Of a DNA stretch of 62,780 nucleotides, positions 8,433 through 16,836 are shown one piece after another. The DNA is from Clostridia bacterium (GTDB lineage: Bacteria; Bacillota; Clostridia; Peptostreptococcales; JAAYPU01). The position numbers were made by a program, and so were the translations under genes. The DNA lies in assembly GCA_016278615.1 (NCBI GenBank), contig JADQBM010000018.1, positions 1-62,780 on the forward strand, in the 5' to 3' direction. Under the pieces are notes generated by a model, which had not been told where the DNA came from, ran no database searches, and was given only the letters and a program-made list of their open reading frames with translations. Within the stretch, counting starts at the first letter, position 1. Each line of letters begins with the position of its first letter.

Positions 8433-9731
8433 ATGAAAAGTTTGAATGATAGACTAAATCATTTTAGTAAGGAAAATGTTATAGGCCAAGAGCTACATAG
8501 TAGTATTCCTTTCAGAGGTAATAGCTCTGTAAGAAAAATGCTATATGGGTATATAAATAATCAGGGGGAATATGTTATTGCACCAGTATTTGACGAAGCA
8601 GAATGCTTCATTGATGGGATAGCATGTGTAAAAGTAAATGATAAATATGGGTTTATTAGCAAAAAAGGCGAATTCCTTTTGGCTCCTCAATTTGATTGTA
8701 TCGTGGATATAACCGATGATACAGATTCTGGGAGCAGACGAATTGCCGTAAAAACTAACAATCTCTGGGGATTAATAGATCAGAAATGCAATTTTATTAA
8801 AGAACCAATAATTAATGCAATCAGTATCGGAATGTTTCGTGATGGGTTAGCATCAGTAATAACTGAGGAAGGTTACGGATTTATAAATTTAAAAGGTGAA
8901 TTAGTTATTAACCCAACACTTTACAGTATAGACTGGAGATATGAAGGGTTTTCTGAAGGATTGGCTGCGGTTTCGTTTATAGAGAGTCCCCAAACTCACT
9001 CAGGAGAAGAAACATGGGGATATATAAACAAACAAGGAATAATAGAAATTGATTATAAATTTGAAGAGGCATGTAAATTTTCAGAGGGTCTTGCTGCAGT
9101 GAGACTCAATAATAAATGGGGATACATTAATAAAAAAGGCACCTTTATTATAGACCCTATATATGACGCCGCTTCTGGCTTTATAAATGGCATGGCTGAG
9201 ACTGAGATAGAAGGCAAATGGGGATATATAGATAAAAGAGGCGACTTTGTAATTGAACCTATATTTGATAGCATAGAAGAATTTTGTGATGACGTTGCGG
9301 CTGTAAGAATTAACGGTAGATATGGGATTATTAATAGCGTGGGCAAGTTCATAATAGAACCCAGATTTGAAAATGCATTTGCTATTTCAAATGAGTTTAT
9401 ACAAGTTAGAGTAAAGGAAAAAGAAGGTATAATTAATATGGCAGGAGATTTTATAATTTTACCTGTTTATGATAATTTGTATGGTTTTTTAAATCGAGAG
9501 TTAATGGTCACAGTCTTAGGAGAAAAATATGGTGTAATATATTTACATGGCAATGTAAATATAGAGGCTTCTTTTGATTCAATACCTTTTTTTAGGGAGG
9601 GACTTGCTGTGGTAAAGATTAATGAAATGTATGGATGTATAAATTTAAATGGAGAAACAATTGTTAAACCTCAATATCATGATGCTGGATATTTTTCTGA
9701 AGGCCTATTGAGTGTCGGGATAGAGCAATAA
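8433..9731 (+). CDS. WG-repeat (KWG) protein
   Basis: About 11 copies of the WG repeat run through the whole 432 residues, each with the pattern (W/Y)GYI-x-x-x-G-x-(F/I)-x-(I/L)-x-P-x-(Y/F)D; examples are WGYINKKGTF, WGYIDKRGDF and YGCINLNGET. Such repeats form beta-propeller-like scaffolds and probably bind partners rather than catalyse. There is no signal peptide, so the protein is cytoplasmic. The ATG at 8433 is only 1-2 nt from the AAAGGGG box; the in-frame TTG at 8442 has a normal spacing of about 10 nt and may be the true start. It is encoded between two nuclease-like proteins. Confidence 0.85.
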   Translation: MKSLNDRLNHFSKENVIGQELHSSIPFRGNSSVRKMLYGYINNQGEYVIAPVFDEAECFIDGIACVKVNDKYGFISKKGEFLLAPQFDCIVDITDDTDSGSRRIAVKTNNLWGLIDQKCNFIKEPIINAISIGMFRDGLASVITEEGYGFINLKGELVINPTLYSIDWRYEGFSEGLAAVSFIESPQTHSGEETWGYINKQGIIEIDYKFEEACKFSEGLAAVRLNNKWGYINKKGTFIIDPIYDAASGFINGMAETEIEGKWGYIDKRGDFVIEPIFDSIEEFCDDVAAVRINGRYGIINSVGKFIIEPRFENAFAISNEFIQVRVKEKEGIINMAGDFIILPVYDNLYGFLNRELMVTVLGEKYGVIYLHGNVNIEASFDSIPFFREGLAVVKINEMYGCINLNGETIVKPQYHDAGYFSEGLLSVGIEQ

Positions 9732-9848
9732 TATAAAATAATTACAATAGAGGAATTTAGAATGAAAGCAATTATTTATCATCCATTAAATGAGTAATAA
9801 TAGCGATTGTTTAGATGTCTTTTTTTAAAATAAAGAAGGGGAATTATT

Positions 9849-10766
9849 ATGAGAGGATTAAATGAAACATTTATTAAAGATTTACAAAATGGTGAGTTAG
9901 CAATATTTTTAGATAAGGTAAAAAAAGATGATACTTTATGTCTTGAAATAAGAGAAAATTATATCAATATTTATTATCGTGGCGGAAGCATGTTCCGTAT
10001 AGAGCAATATAAAGAAAAATACAAGATTTTATTTGATCTAAACTATTGCACAAATAGAACACATTCAAAATATTTATCAAATATTTCTAAGATAGAAACT
10101 CATGCCGAGTGGGCTGAATCTATTCCACTGTTAAAAGCTGAAATGGATTCATATTTTTTTGAACATCCAAAACATGAAAGAGAATACCAGCAACTCGTAT
10201 TAAGAGCCAATAATAATAATATAATTGCTAAAGATACTGACTATTACTTCGTAGATATGGAGTATGCAAATAGCCTAAATAGGAGCAGATTTGATTTAGT
10301 TGCTATTAAATGGCTTTCAGAGTCTATTACGAGAAGAAATGCGGATAATATTAACCTTGCTTTTATTGAAATGAAGTATGGAGATGGAGCTTTATCGGGT
10401 GAAGCAGGAATTCAGAAACATATTCAAGATCTCAATAAATTTATGAGTGATTCAAGCAATATTGATGCTATTCAAGAAGAAATGGAAACAGTATTTAACC
10501 AAAAAATTAGACTTGGCCTAATTCCTAGTGTATCTAAAGAAATTAAAATAAATAAAAATACAAAATCAGAATTCATATTATTAATTGCTAATCACAAGCC
10601 TGCCAAGTCAGTTTTGAAAAGGGAAATATCTTTAGCTATGAATACTATTGAATATAAAGAATTGGTGAAAAAATGCGACTTAAAGATTGCCACAGCATCT
10701 TTCATGGGGTATGGCTTATATAATAACTGTATGAGAAATATAGAGGACTTTTTGGATGAGCTATAA
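9849..10766 (+). CDS. PD-(D/E)XK-like nuclease
   Basis: A 305-residue protein with RBS AAGGGGA. The core is visible at residues 131-200: D149 in a strand (RFDLVAIKW), then E174-x-K176 (AFIEMKYGDG), then a helix with a conserved-looking Q189-K-H-x-x-D-L. An acidic helix (HEREYQQLVLRANN, about 108-121) precedes it. This matches a type II restriction-like fold but not a family I can name. The stop overlaps the start of the next gene by 11 nt, so the two are translationally coupled and probably function together. Confidence 0.6.
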   Translation: MRGLNETFIKDLQNGELAIFLDKVKKDDTLCLEIRENYINIYYRGGSMFRIEQYKEKYKILFDLNYCTNRTHSKYLSNISKIETHAEWAESIPLLKAEMDSYFFEHPKHEREYQQLVLRANNNNIIAKDTDYYFVDMEYANSLNRSRFDLVAIKWLSESITRRNADNINLAFIEMKYGDGALSGEAGIQKHIQDLNKFMSDSSNIDAIQEEMETVFNQKIRLGLIPSVSKEIKINKNTKSEFILLIANHKPAKSVLKREISLAMNTIEYKELVKKCDLKIATASFMGYGLYNNCMRNIEDFLDEL

Positions 10767-11949
10767 AATACATAGGGGGCAAGACCAAATCGGCGGAAAT
10801 ATAATTGAAATCGCATCAGGTACAACCAAAATACTTGTAGATATTGGAACGGAACTTGATGAGGGCGAAGTGATCAACCTTCCAAACATTGATGGTTTGT
10901 TTAACTATAAAGGGTTTGATGCTGTGTTCATTTCTCATTATCATTCAGACCATATGGGGCTTGCTTATCAAATATATAAAGGCATCCCATTATATATTGG
11001 TGAAAATAGCTATAAAATAGTAAAAGCTTCTGATAGATATAAGCGGCAGCAGACTATTAGACCCACTGGATTTCTAAGAAATAATAAACCCATTCAAATT
11101 GGTGATATAAAAGTAACACCCTATCTGACGGACCATTCAGCATTTGATTCATATATGTTTTTGATTAAGGCTGAAGATGAGACGATTTTGTATACAGGAG
11201 ATTTTCGTTCTAATGGGAGAAAATCATTTGATAGACTACTTAAAGAACTGCCTAATAAAGTAGATATTTTAATTTGTGAAGGAACTACTCTTTCAAGATT
11301 AAACTATGTTAGTGAGACAGAAAGTCAACTAGAAGAATATGCAACAGAAATATTCAGAAAGAAGACAGGTCCTATATTTATTTTGCAATCTTCTATGAAT
11401 ATAGACCGAATCGTTACAATGTATAGAGCATCTAAAAGGAGTGGACGTTTATTTTTACAAGACTTATACATGGCTGAAATAACAACTTCAGTAAGTGGTA
11501 GGATACCAAATCCAATAGGGTTTGGTGATGTAAAAGTATTTATTACTAGACCATATGCTAAGGAACATTTCAGATATAGATTATTTAGCAGGTATGGAAG
11601 AAATAAAATCAGTAAAAAACAGATAAGTAAGTCGTTGTTTGCAATGTGTATAAGAAGCTCTATGGGAAATTATTTAAAAGCTTTAAATAAGGAAATGTCA
11701 TTTGAAAATGGTGTGTTAATTTATTCATTTTGGAGTGGATATAAAGAGCAATTACAAATGAAAGAGTTTCTAAAACTATATCAGGATTTGGGGCTTGAAG
11801 TTATGACATTACACACAAGTGGACATGCCGATTCAGACGCAACTAAAAGGTTGATAAACCATGTAAGGCCTGAAAAAATTGAACCTATACACACAGAAAA
11901 TTCAAGTTGGTTTGATACGTATAAACTACTAAACCAAGAGGGTGATTAA
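10756..11949 (+). CDS. Metallo-beta-lactamase-fold hydrolase, beta-CASP/RNase J-like
   Basis: A 397-residue zinc hydrolase. The metal motif is H61-x-H63-x-D65-H66 (FISHYHSDHMG), followed by DHSAFDSY, TGDFRSNGRK and, at the end, TSGHAD and PIHTENSSWF. The last two resemble the closing motifs of RNA- or DNA-processing beta-CASP enzymes. The insert between TGDFRS and TSGHA is about 200 residues. The enzyme is likely cytoplasmic and acts on nucleic acid. It starts inside the end of the PD-(D/E)XK gene, so the pair is a two-gene nuclease module at the end of the 6.5-12 kb cluster. Confidence 0.75.
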   Translation: MSYKIHRGQDQIGGNIIEIASGTTKILVDIGTELDEGEVINLPNIDGLFNYKGFDAVFISHYHSDHMGLAYQIYKGIPLYIGENSYKIVKASDRYKRQQTIRPTGFLRNNKPIQIGDIKVTPYLTDHSAFDSYMFLIKAEDETILYTGDFRSNGRKSFDRLLKELPNKVDILICEGTTLSRLNYVSETESQLEEYATEIFRKKTGPIFILQSSMNIDRIVTMYRASKRSGRLFLQDLYMAEITTSVSGRIPNPIGFGDVKVFITRPYAKEHFRYRLFSRYGRNKISKKQISKSLFAMCIRSSMGNYLKALNKEMSFENGVLIYSFWSGYKEQLQMKEFLKLYQDLGLEVMTLHTSGHADSDATKRLINHVRPEKIEPIHTENSSWFDTYKLLNQEGD

Positions 11950-12030
11950 AAAGACATTTATAAAAAATATTTTAATAATAGTTTGTTTAATCTTTATGGG
12001 GGCGGGCAAAAAGGTATTGATGTGACAATG

Positions 12031-12099
12031 TGACATTAGGGACGGAGCAATATTGACACATATAAAATACAGAAAAAGCTTCGCATTATCCATATATAG
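12031..12099 (+). repeat. Copy of the island's intergenic element
   Basis: TGACATTAGGGACGGAGC, then AATATTGACACATATA, then AAGCTTCGCATTATCCAT. The first and last parts are imperfectly complementary, so the transcript could fold into a hairpin. It is followed by AAACTAA...TTAGTTT (near 12101-12130), a second small palindrome. Confidence 0.55.
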
Positions 12100-12169
12100 A
12101 AACTAACTTTAACTTCTGTATTAGTTTATAGTTATGTATGTTGATAAATAAACGAAAGGAATCATTTAA

Positions 12170-12691
12170 ATGAATAGTTATATACATAAAAGAAAAATAT
12201 TTTCTAAAGTAATTATGATAACATTTTATATTACGTTTGTATGTTATTTACTAGGAGATGTTCAAAGCATTACAAATATTAATTATTCACTTCATGAAAT
12301 GTTATACATTCCCTACAATGTAGCTATATTTATTCTCCCTATTCTGACTATAGGATGGCTATATTTTGCAATTAAAAGCCTAGGATTTAAACAAGAGAAA
12401 TTAAAGTATAAAGACTATATTAAGAATTTTATTATTATAATTTCACTAATAGGTATCTTCATTTATTTTATTATTCAGCAACAATCTGTTTCAACAGGAG
12501 GAATATTTCTTATTACTAATAAGGTTTATGATGGGAATAACTATTACGTTGAAGTAAATGAAATGAAAATTAAATGTACATGGAATGAATTCAATTTAAT
12601 AGAAGAAGGAAAAACATATTTAATAGATTATGAATGGAATACATATTGGCCAGATAAAGGTAAATTAGAATATATAGAATTATTAAGGTAG
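12170..12691 (+). CDS. Membrane protein of unknown function
   Basis: Three hydrophobic segments are visible in the 173 residues (about 14-32, 45-68 and 84-104), followed by a soluble C-terminal domain of about 65 residues with NYYVEVNEMKIKCTWNEF, which looks like a small beta-barrel. The ATG follows AAAGGA by 8 nt. No family was recognised. The gene stands alone between two copies of the recurring spacer element, so it behaves like a single-gene cassette. Confidence 0.6.
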   Translation: MNSYIHKRKIFSKVIMITFYITFVCYLLGDVQSITNINYSLHEMLYIPYNVAIFILPILTIGWLYFAIKSLGFKQEKLKYKDYIKNFIIIISLIGIFIYFIIQQQSVSTGGIFLITNKVYDGNNYYVEVNEMKIKCTWNEFNLIEEGKTYLIDYEWNTYWPDKGKLEYIELLR

Positions 12692-12693
12692 GG

Positions 12694-12765
12694 TGACGTT
12701 GGGTAACGGAGCAATATTGGCACATATGGTGTTGAACAAGCTTCCCATTATCCATAAAAACTTCA
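12694..12765 (+). repeat. Copy of the island's intergenic element
   Basis: TGACGTTGGGTAACGGAGC, AATATTGGCACATATG, then AAGCTTCCCATTATCCAT. The left arm (TTGGGTAACGGAGC) is close to the reverse complement of the right arm. The left core GTTGGGT fits the GTTRRRY consensus of attC sites; the element begins 3 nt after the upstream stop codon. Confidence 0.6.
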
Positions 12766-12793
12766 GAAGCATTTTTATGATTGAGGTGAATAA

Positions 12794-13342
12794 ATGTTTA
12801 ATAAGCCTTTAAGAACAGTCCAGCAAGCAAAAGAATATTTTAGGTTTATGGGATGCTCACATTTCCATATGGTTAGAGAATATCCTCAAAGATACGAGGA
12901 ATATATGCAACTAAATATATCAACGCAAATAGAAATTGAATGGAGAAAAGAACAATTAAACGAGTATTATATGAATGTTATAAAGGATGAAGAGGATAAA
13001 GAACTTTGGATTATTCATAGTAACATGGCTGACCTAGTTGAATCTATTAAAGTTGCCAATACATTAAAAAGAATGTTAGATGTGACTCATCATATTAAAA
13101 ATAGAGTCCCATATAAAGACAGAGTAATTATATCAGAAACAATCAATGGTCGAAAAGATAGGAGATATCGTAGTGGGTTAATATATTTGGCATATGACCT
13201 AAAGGACATACCTGCAGCTAAAGATTTTATAGAATTATCTCGTCATTTTTCAACTTATTCGAGGGGAAAAGAACAAGATTTAGATAGATGTCAGAGGGCT
13301 ACTAAGCTTTGTAATGATATTAAGAAGGAACTAAATATTTAA
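12794..13342 (+). CDS. Hypothetical protein (conserved in clostridia-like genomes)
   Basis: A 182-residue, highly charged soluble protein with a GAGGTGA box. The N-terminus (residues 1-40; YFRFMGCSHFHMVREYPQRY) has the look of a conserved motif: a cysteine and two histidines close together could bind metal. The rest is mostly helical, with an interrupted arginine-rich C-terminus. I recall similar short hypothetical proteins in Firmicutes but no assigned function. It lies alone between two spacer elements. Confidence 0.55.
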   Translation: MFNKPLRTVQQAKEYFRFMGCSHFHMVREYPQRYEEYMQLNISTQIEIEWRKEQLNEYYMNVIKDEEDKELWIIHSNMADLVESIKVANTLKRMLDVTHHIKNRVPYKDRVIISETINGRKDRRYRSGLIYLAYDLKDIPAAKDFIELSRHFSTYSRGKEQDLDRCQRATKLCNDIKKELNI

Positions 13343-13347
13343 TTTAT

Positions 13348-13410
13348 AAGTTTCTCATTATTCATAACAAGACAAGTTGTTTATACCCGTTAGGCTAATA
13401 ATGGAAAGTT
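13348..13410 (+). repeat. Palindromic spacer element with GTTAGGC core
   Basis: Arms CTCATTATTCATAAC (ending 13368) and GTTAGGCTAATAATGG (13389-13404) pair with one bulge; the 20-nt loop contains GACAAG. Here the order of the arms is the reverse of the copy at 12694, so the two kinds of hairpin alternate. GTTAGGC equals the canonical attC core heptamer. Confidence 0.5.
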
Positions 13411-13581
13411 CAACAAGGGTCATGTAATAGCAATAATGGGTAGATGAGCCATAATCTGAAGTATGAAAACAACGCTAATGGAGAGCTGCGTTCTAATAAA
13501 ATTTGTACAACAATTCTGACAGACGGTTACTGGAAAAAGCGTAGTTTGAAAACAGTCAAGTAGAGAAATGGAGATATCGCT

Positions 13582-14592
13582 ATGGTCGTATTGAATATGC
13601 AGAAAAAAATCTCTCCTATTTGTATATCAAAGAAACTTAAACTGTATATTTCAAATCTTCCTAACGGCAAAGACAACAATTGGAACGAGAAACTTTGTTC
13701 TGAAACGTGGGCAAATCTACGCTATTTGGAAATACATGCTCAAAAATTAGGCATTGAGCAGAAAAATGAATTGTACAAGATATATAAAAAATACTTTTCA
13801 CAAGAATCTTTACCAGATGGCGCTACTGAAAATATATGTATTCAAAGCATTGTTGATCGTATGATCTGCTTATATTTTGACTATGACTATGCAGATATGC
13901 CGATGGGGGACTGGACAACAAACTGTTTTGACGGCAGACTTTGTGAAGAAGATTATACCGAAAAAACAGTAGATTTCATAAACTTCCTGGCACACGATGA
14001 AAACAAGCTACTACCATCGCCAACGCCGCAATGGATTTACTCGTCAAATCATGACGAAATAAATCTTTACCGCATGTTCTTGGGAGGAGAAGAAGCTACT
14101 CCATATATCGAAAGCATGAAAAAGTGGGGCGAGTTGATCGATAATTTTTTATGTAACAAGAATGACTATTTTATGCTAGATTATCTTATGAATTCAATCC
14201 ATAAAGACAATGAATACAATGAGTACCATTTTTTAAAGATGTTTTCATTGTGCCAATTATTTTTAGAGAAGGAGCGCATGTCTGAGCTTGATTCAAAACT
14301 TCCGAGATTTATTGATGCAAGGTATTCTCAAAAGGAAAAGGAGGACTGTGCAAAACTTCTCCGTAGAATGAGAAACAAGATAGCCCATGGCGATTTTCTG
14401 TCCTTCGAAGTAATAATTGAGGAATTTGCTACAACACTAATGGACGGACGATTTTGGTTTGATTATTCTGAACATAGTCGGAAAAACTGGACCATCCAGC
14501 ACGTTTGCTGTTTAATGGATGATATTGTAAGGAACCTAATTCAAATGTTGTTGTTGGATAAAAAACAGTTAGATTCCATTAGAAAGCTATGA
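13582..14592 (+). CDS. HEPN-like domain protein
   Basis: A 336-residue soluble protein with a GGAGA box. Residues 215-330 are helical and contain LLRRMRNKIAHGDF, with R264-N265 and H269 forming the Rx4H motif of HEPN ribonucleases and HEPN-type structural domains; flanking helices fit the fold. Residues 1-200 match nothing I recognise. HEPN proteins cut RNA or mediate dimerisation in toxin and antiphage systems. The next gene, 137 nt downstream, encodes a CHAT protease, so a defence role is a reasonable inference. The base composition (more G+C than its neighbours to the left) suggests a separate origin. Confidence 0.6.
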   Translation: MVVLNMQKKISPICISKKLKLYISNLPNGKDNNWNEKLCSETWANLRYLEIHAQKLGIEQKNELYKIYKKYFSQESLPDGATENICIQSIVDRMICLYFDYDYADMPMGDWTTNCFDGRLCEEDYTEKTVDFINFLAHDENKLLPSPTPQWIYSSNHDEINLYRMFLGGEEATPYIESMKKWGELIDNFLCNKNDYFMLDYLMNSIHKDNEYNEYHFLKMFSLCQLFLEKERMSELDSKLPRFIDARYSQKEKEDCAKLLRRMRNKIAHGDFLSFEVIIEEFATTLMDGRFWFDYSEHSRKNWTIQHVCCLMDDIVRNLIQMLLLDKKQLDSIRKL

Positions 14593-14673
14593 CATGCCCT
14601 TTTGAAGCTGTTTTGGTGCAGAGTGGGCACAAGAATTTTTACGGACTTGATTATATTTATATCGGACAAGCGG

Positions 14674-14692
14674 GTTAGCAATAATGGGAAGC
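14674..14692 (+). repeat. Half copy of the palindromic spacer element
   Basis: GTTAGCAATAATGGGAAGC, preceded by CGGACAAG (14663-14670). It is the reverse complement of the GCTTCCCATTAT arm seen in other copies and matches the right half of the element at 13348. Confidence 0.45.
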
Positions 14693-14729
14693 CTGTTCGA
14701 AAACATAATGAGGAAATGAGGAGAAAGTA

Positions 14730-15785
14730 ATGGCACTTGTTGACACATATAGAAATAATGTCGCACGAAAACGTAGTGAGCTTGCAAAACTCTCCAGTGA
14801 TAGAGCCAAAGAAAGTGCTAAAAAGGCACAGCAGAAACAAAAGATTGTGACAGCGTCTAATTCTATAAAGCACACTTCATCACAACCTACCATTTGTTCA
14901 AAAATATCCGAAATTGATAGAGCGGAAAAAGCAGTTGCCGCTATTTATAAAAAGATAGCTGATTTGGATAAAAAGATAGCTCAAAAAGATAAAGAAATAG
15001 CCGATGAGAAGAAGAAAGTGCAAGGTGAAGAAAAGAAAATTCGCAAGAAACATGAGCAAGATGATAAGAAAAAGCAACAAGAGAGTGAAAAAACGCTCCA
15101 GAAGATTAATCAAGCCATTATTATGCAACAAAGACAACAGGCGACCATGCAAAAAGATATAGAGCAGTTAAAGTGTGTTCCAGAAAAAATTACCGTGTTA
15201 TTCTTTGCGACAAATCCCACAGACACCTCTAAGTTGCGCTTAGACGAAGAAGCTAGGTCAATACAGGAAATGATTCGAAAATCTGAACATAGAGACTCGA
15301 TTTCTTTTGAGACCAGATGGGCTGTTCGTCCATTGGATATTCTCCAAGCAATTAATGAAATAAATCCAGATGTTATTCATTTTAGTGGTCATGGTACTGA
15401 AATGGGAGACCTTGTATTAGAAAACACAGACGGTTCAGCAAAACTTGTCACTAAAGAAGCCATCACTCAAACAATTATGGCGTCTTCGGACAAGATTCAC
15501 CTACTGTTCTTTAATGCATGCTTTTCATATGAGCAGGCCCAAGAAGTAGTTAGCCACGTGGATGCAGCTATCGGGATGACCGATTCAATAGGTGATGCGG
15601 CCGCTTGCTCTTTTGCAGCGCAGTTTTACTCTTCATTAGGGTTTGGGCTTTCTGTAAAAAAAGCCTTCGAGCAGGCAAAGGGATCCATGATGCTTGAGTC
15701 TCCAACTGAGTCTAACACGCCAAGACTTTATACAAACGACAACATAGATGCAGATGCGTTATACATTGTACGTCCTATCATTTAA
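14730..15785 (+). CDS. Coiled-coil / CHAT-domain caspase-like protease
   Basis: A 351-residue two-part protein. Residues 1-148 are a long lysine/glutamate-rich coiled coil (DTYRNNVARKRSELAKLS at the N-terminus) of a type that is also found fused to TIR and other effectors. Residues 152-351 are a CHAT domain with the catalytic dyad H221 (IHFSGHGTE) and C264 (FFNACFS), preceded by FFATNPTDTSKLRLDEEARSI. The family cleaves protein partners on activation; in bacteria it often serves in abortive-infection-type defence. Start ATG after GAGGAGA. The HEPN-like gene lies upstream and a metallopeptidase gene downstream. No partner protease sensor is obvious. Confidence 0.85.
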   Translation: MALVDTYRNNVARKRSELAKLSSDRAKESAKKAQQKQKIVTASNSIKHTSSQPTICSKISEIDRAEKAVAAIYKKIADLDKKIAQKDKEIADEKKKVQGEEKKIRKKHEQDDKKKQQESEKTLQKINQAIIMQQRQQATMQKDIEQLKCVPEKITVLFFATNPTDTSKLRLDEEARSIQEMIRKSEHRDSISFETRWAVRPLDILQAINEINPDVIHFSGHGTEMGDLVLENTDGSAKLVTKEAITQTIMASSDKIHLLFFNACFSYEQAQEVVSHVDAAIGMTDSIGDAAACSFAAQFYSSLGFGLSVKKAFEQAKGSMMLESPTESNTPRLYTNDNIDADALYIVRPII

Positions 15786-15803
15786 ACCAACAACAAGTAA
15801 AAA

Positions 15804-15877
15804 GATTCCCATTATGTTAAACATGTTAAGTGTCTATAACACGAAGTTCGGACAAGTCGGTATATTAGTAATTAGGC
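15804..15877 (+). repeat. Palindromic spacer element, diverged copy
   Basis: GATTCCCATTATGTTAAAC, then TATAACACGAAGTTCGGAC, AAG, and ATTAGGC (15871-15877). It has the same order of motifs (CCCATTAT, TATAAC, GGACAAG, TTAGGC) as the copies at 151-236 and 13348-13410. Confidence 0.4.
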
Positions 15878-15912
15878 TCAATTGGAGTGAAGTGTGAGAG
15901 GGGTGTTTAACA

Positions 15913-16677
15913 ATGGATAAAGAATCAATATTGCTAAATAAATATGTTAATCAGTCAGTAAAAAGATATATTGATTTTATGAATATAGAAAAATTGCCAC
16001 AGTTTATAATTACAAAAAAGAAGATATCACTTACGAAGGCAAACAAGAAGGGATTCGGTTCATTTGCAACGCATCATTATGATATACCAACAGGGGGACA
16101 CTCTTTAGAAGTATGGTCAGATATGTACCAACAACAGTTACATGCTGAGTATCTGTTGTTCCATGAATTTACACATATTCTTGATACCGAAATGTATGTA
16201 CAGAAAGATAAAAAGAAGAATGTGATGTATAAAGGATTTTCAGAATATCACGCAGGTCAAATAGATTTTCTGAAGGTGATAGGAGTCAAAAAAGCAGATG
16301 CGAGTTTTAGCTTTTCTATGAAGCAGATGTTTGAAACTGTAGGAGGTCCAAAAACCGCCGAAGAATTTGTGCTTGTAGCACACGACACATCAGCAAACTT
16401 AATCAACAGGAGTGATTTCCAAGCTGATGTGGAAACATTAGCTATTACGTTTGGATTAATTTTTAATTATTGGGGACGACGTTCAATCTGTAAGATGTAT
16501 GCCGTTGACTATGTTGAAAAAGTGGATAACAAAGCTATTGAAAAGTGCATAGGAAAGGAATCTTTTAAAACTTTAGATGCATTAATGAACGGTTGGCTGA
16601 CTGAAGACCAGATTAAACTAATAGGTGAAATCTACTTTAAAATAATAGTATCAAAAATGAAGAAATATTCTTTATAA
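15913..16677 (+). CDS. HExxH metallopeptidase-like protein
   Basis: A 254-residue protein with the zinc motif H84-E-F-T-H88 (LLFHEFTHILD) on a helix. A possible third ligand is E111 in FSEYHAGQ. The preceding strand (HSLEVWSDMY) and an earlier SFATHHY fit the edge strand of a zincin. There is no signal peptide or membrane segment, so it is cytoplasmic. I cannot assign a named family; ImmA/IrrE-type and SprT-type are both less than convincing. GAGGGG precedes the ATG. It follows the CHAT gene and is separated from it by a spacer element. Confidence 0.6.
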   Translation: MDKESILLNKYVNQSVKRYIDFMNIEKLPQFIITKKKISLTKANKKGFGSFATHHYDIPTGGHSLEVWSDMYQQQLHAEYLLFHEFTHILDTEMYVQKDKKKNVMYKGFSEYHAGQIDFLKVIGVKKADASFSFSMKQMFETVGGPKTAEEFVLVAHDTSANLINRSDFQADVETLAITFGLIFNYWGRRSICKMYAVDYVEKVDNKAIEKCIGKESFKTLDALMNGWLTEDQIKLIGEIYFKIIVSKMKKYSL

Positions 16678-16682
16678 AATGA

Positions 16683-16745
16683 GGCTCCCGTTATGTTTAA
16701 ATGAAGTAACGAAGTTCATATTATCCATAATAAAATAATGAGAAA
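16683..16745 (+). repeat. Palindromic spacer element, diverged copy
   Basis: GGCTCCCGTTATGTTTAAA, then AACGAAGTTCATATTATCC and ATAATGAG. It is related to the copy at 15804 (CCCATTATGTTAAAC, GAAGTTC). The 28-codon open frame that starts at 16738 inside it has no ribosome binding site and is not called. Confidence 0.35.
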
Positions 16746-16836
16746 CAAAACTCAACTTACACAAATGGAAATGATAGCTGAAAATTTAATTTGTAAGACA
16801 CAAGTATTGAAGTATTTGGAGTAAAGGAGATTTTCT

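Noticed and set aside
14675-15152. Minus-strand open frames with long leucine/phenylalanine runs
   Set aside because: They are antisense shadows of the lysine/glutamate-rich coiled coil of the CHAT gene, with no ribosome binding site.
16738-16824. 28-codon open frame (MRNKTQLTQMEM...)
   Set aside because: No ribosome binding site, lies in a spacer element, no recognisable protein.
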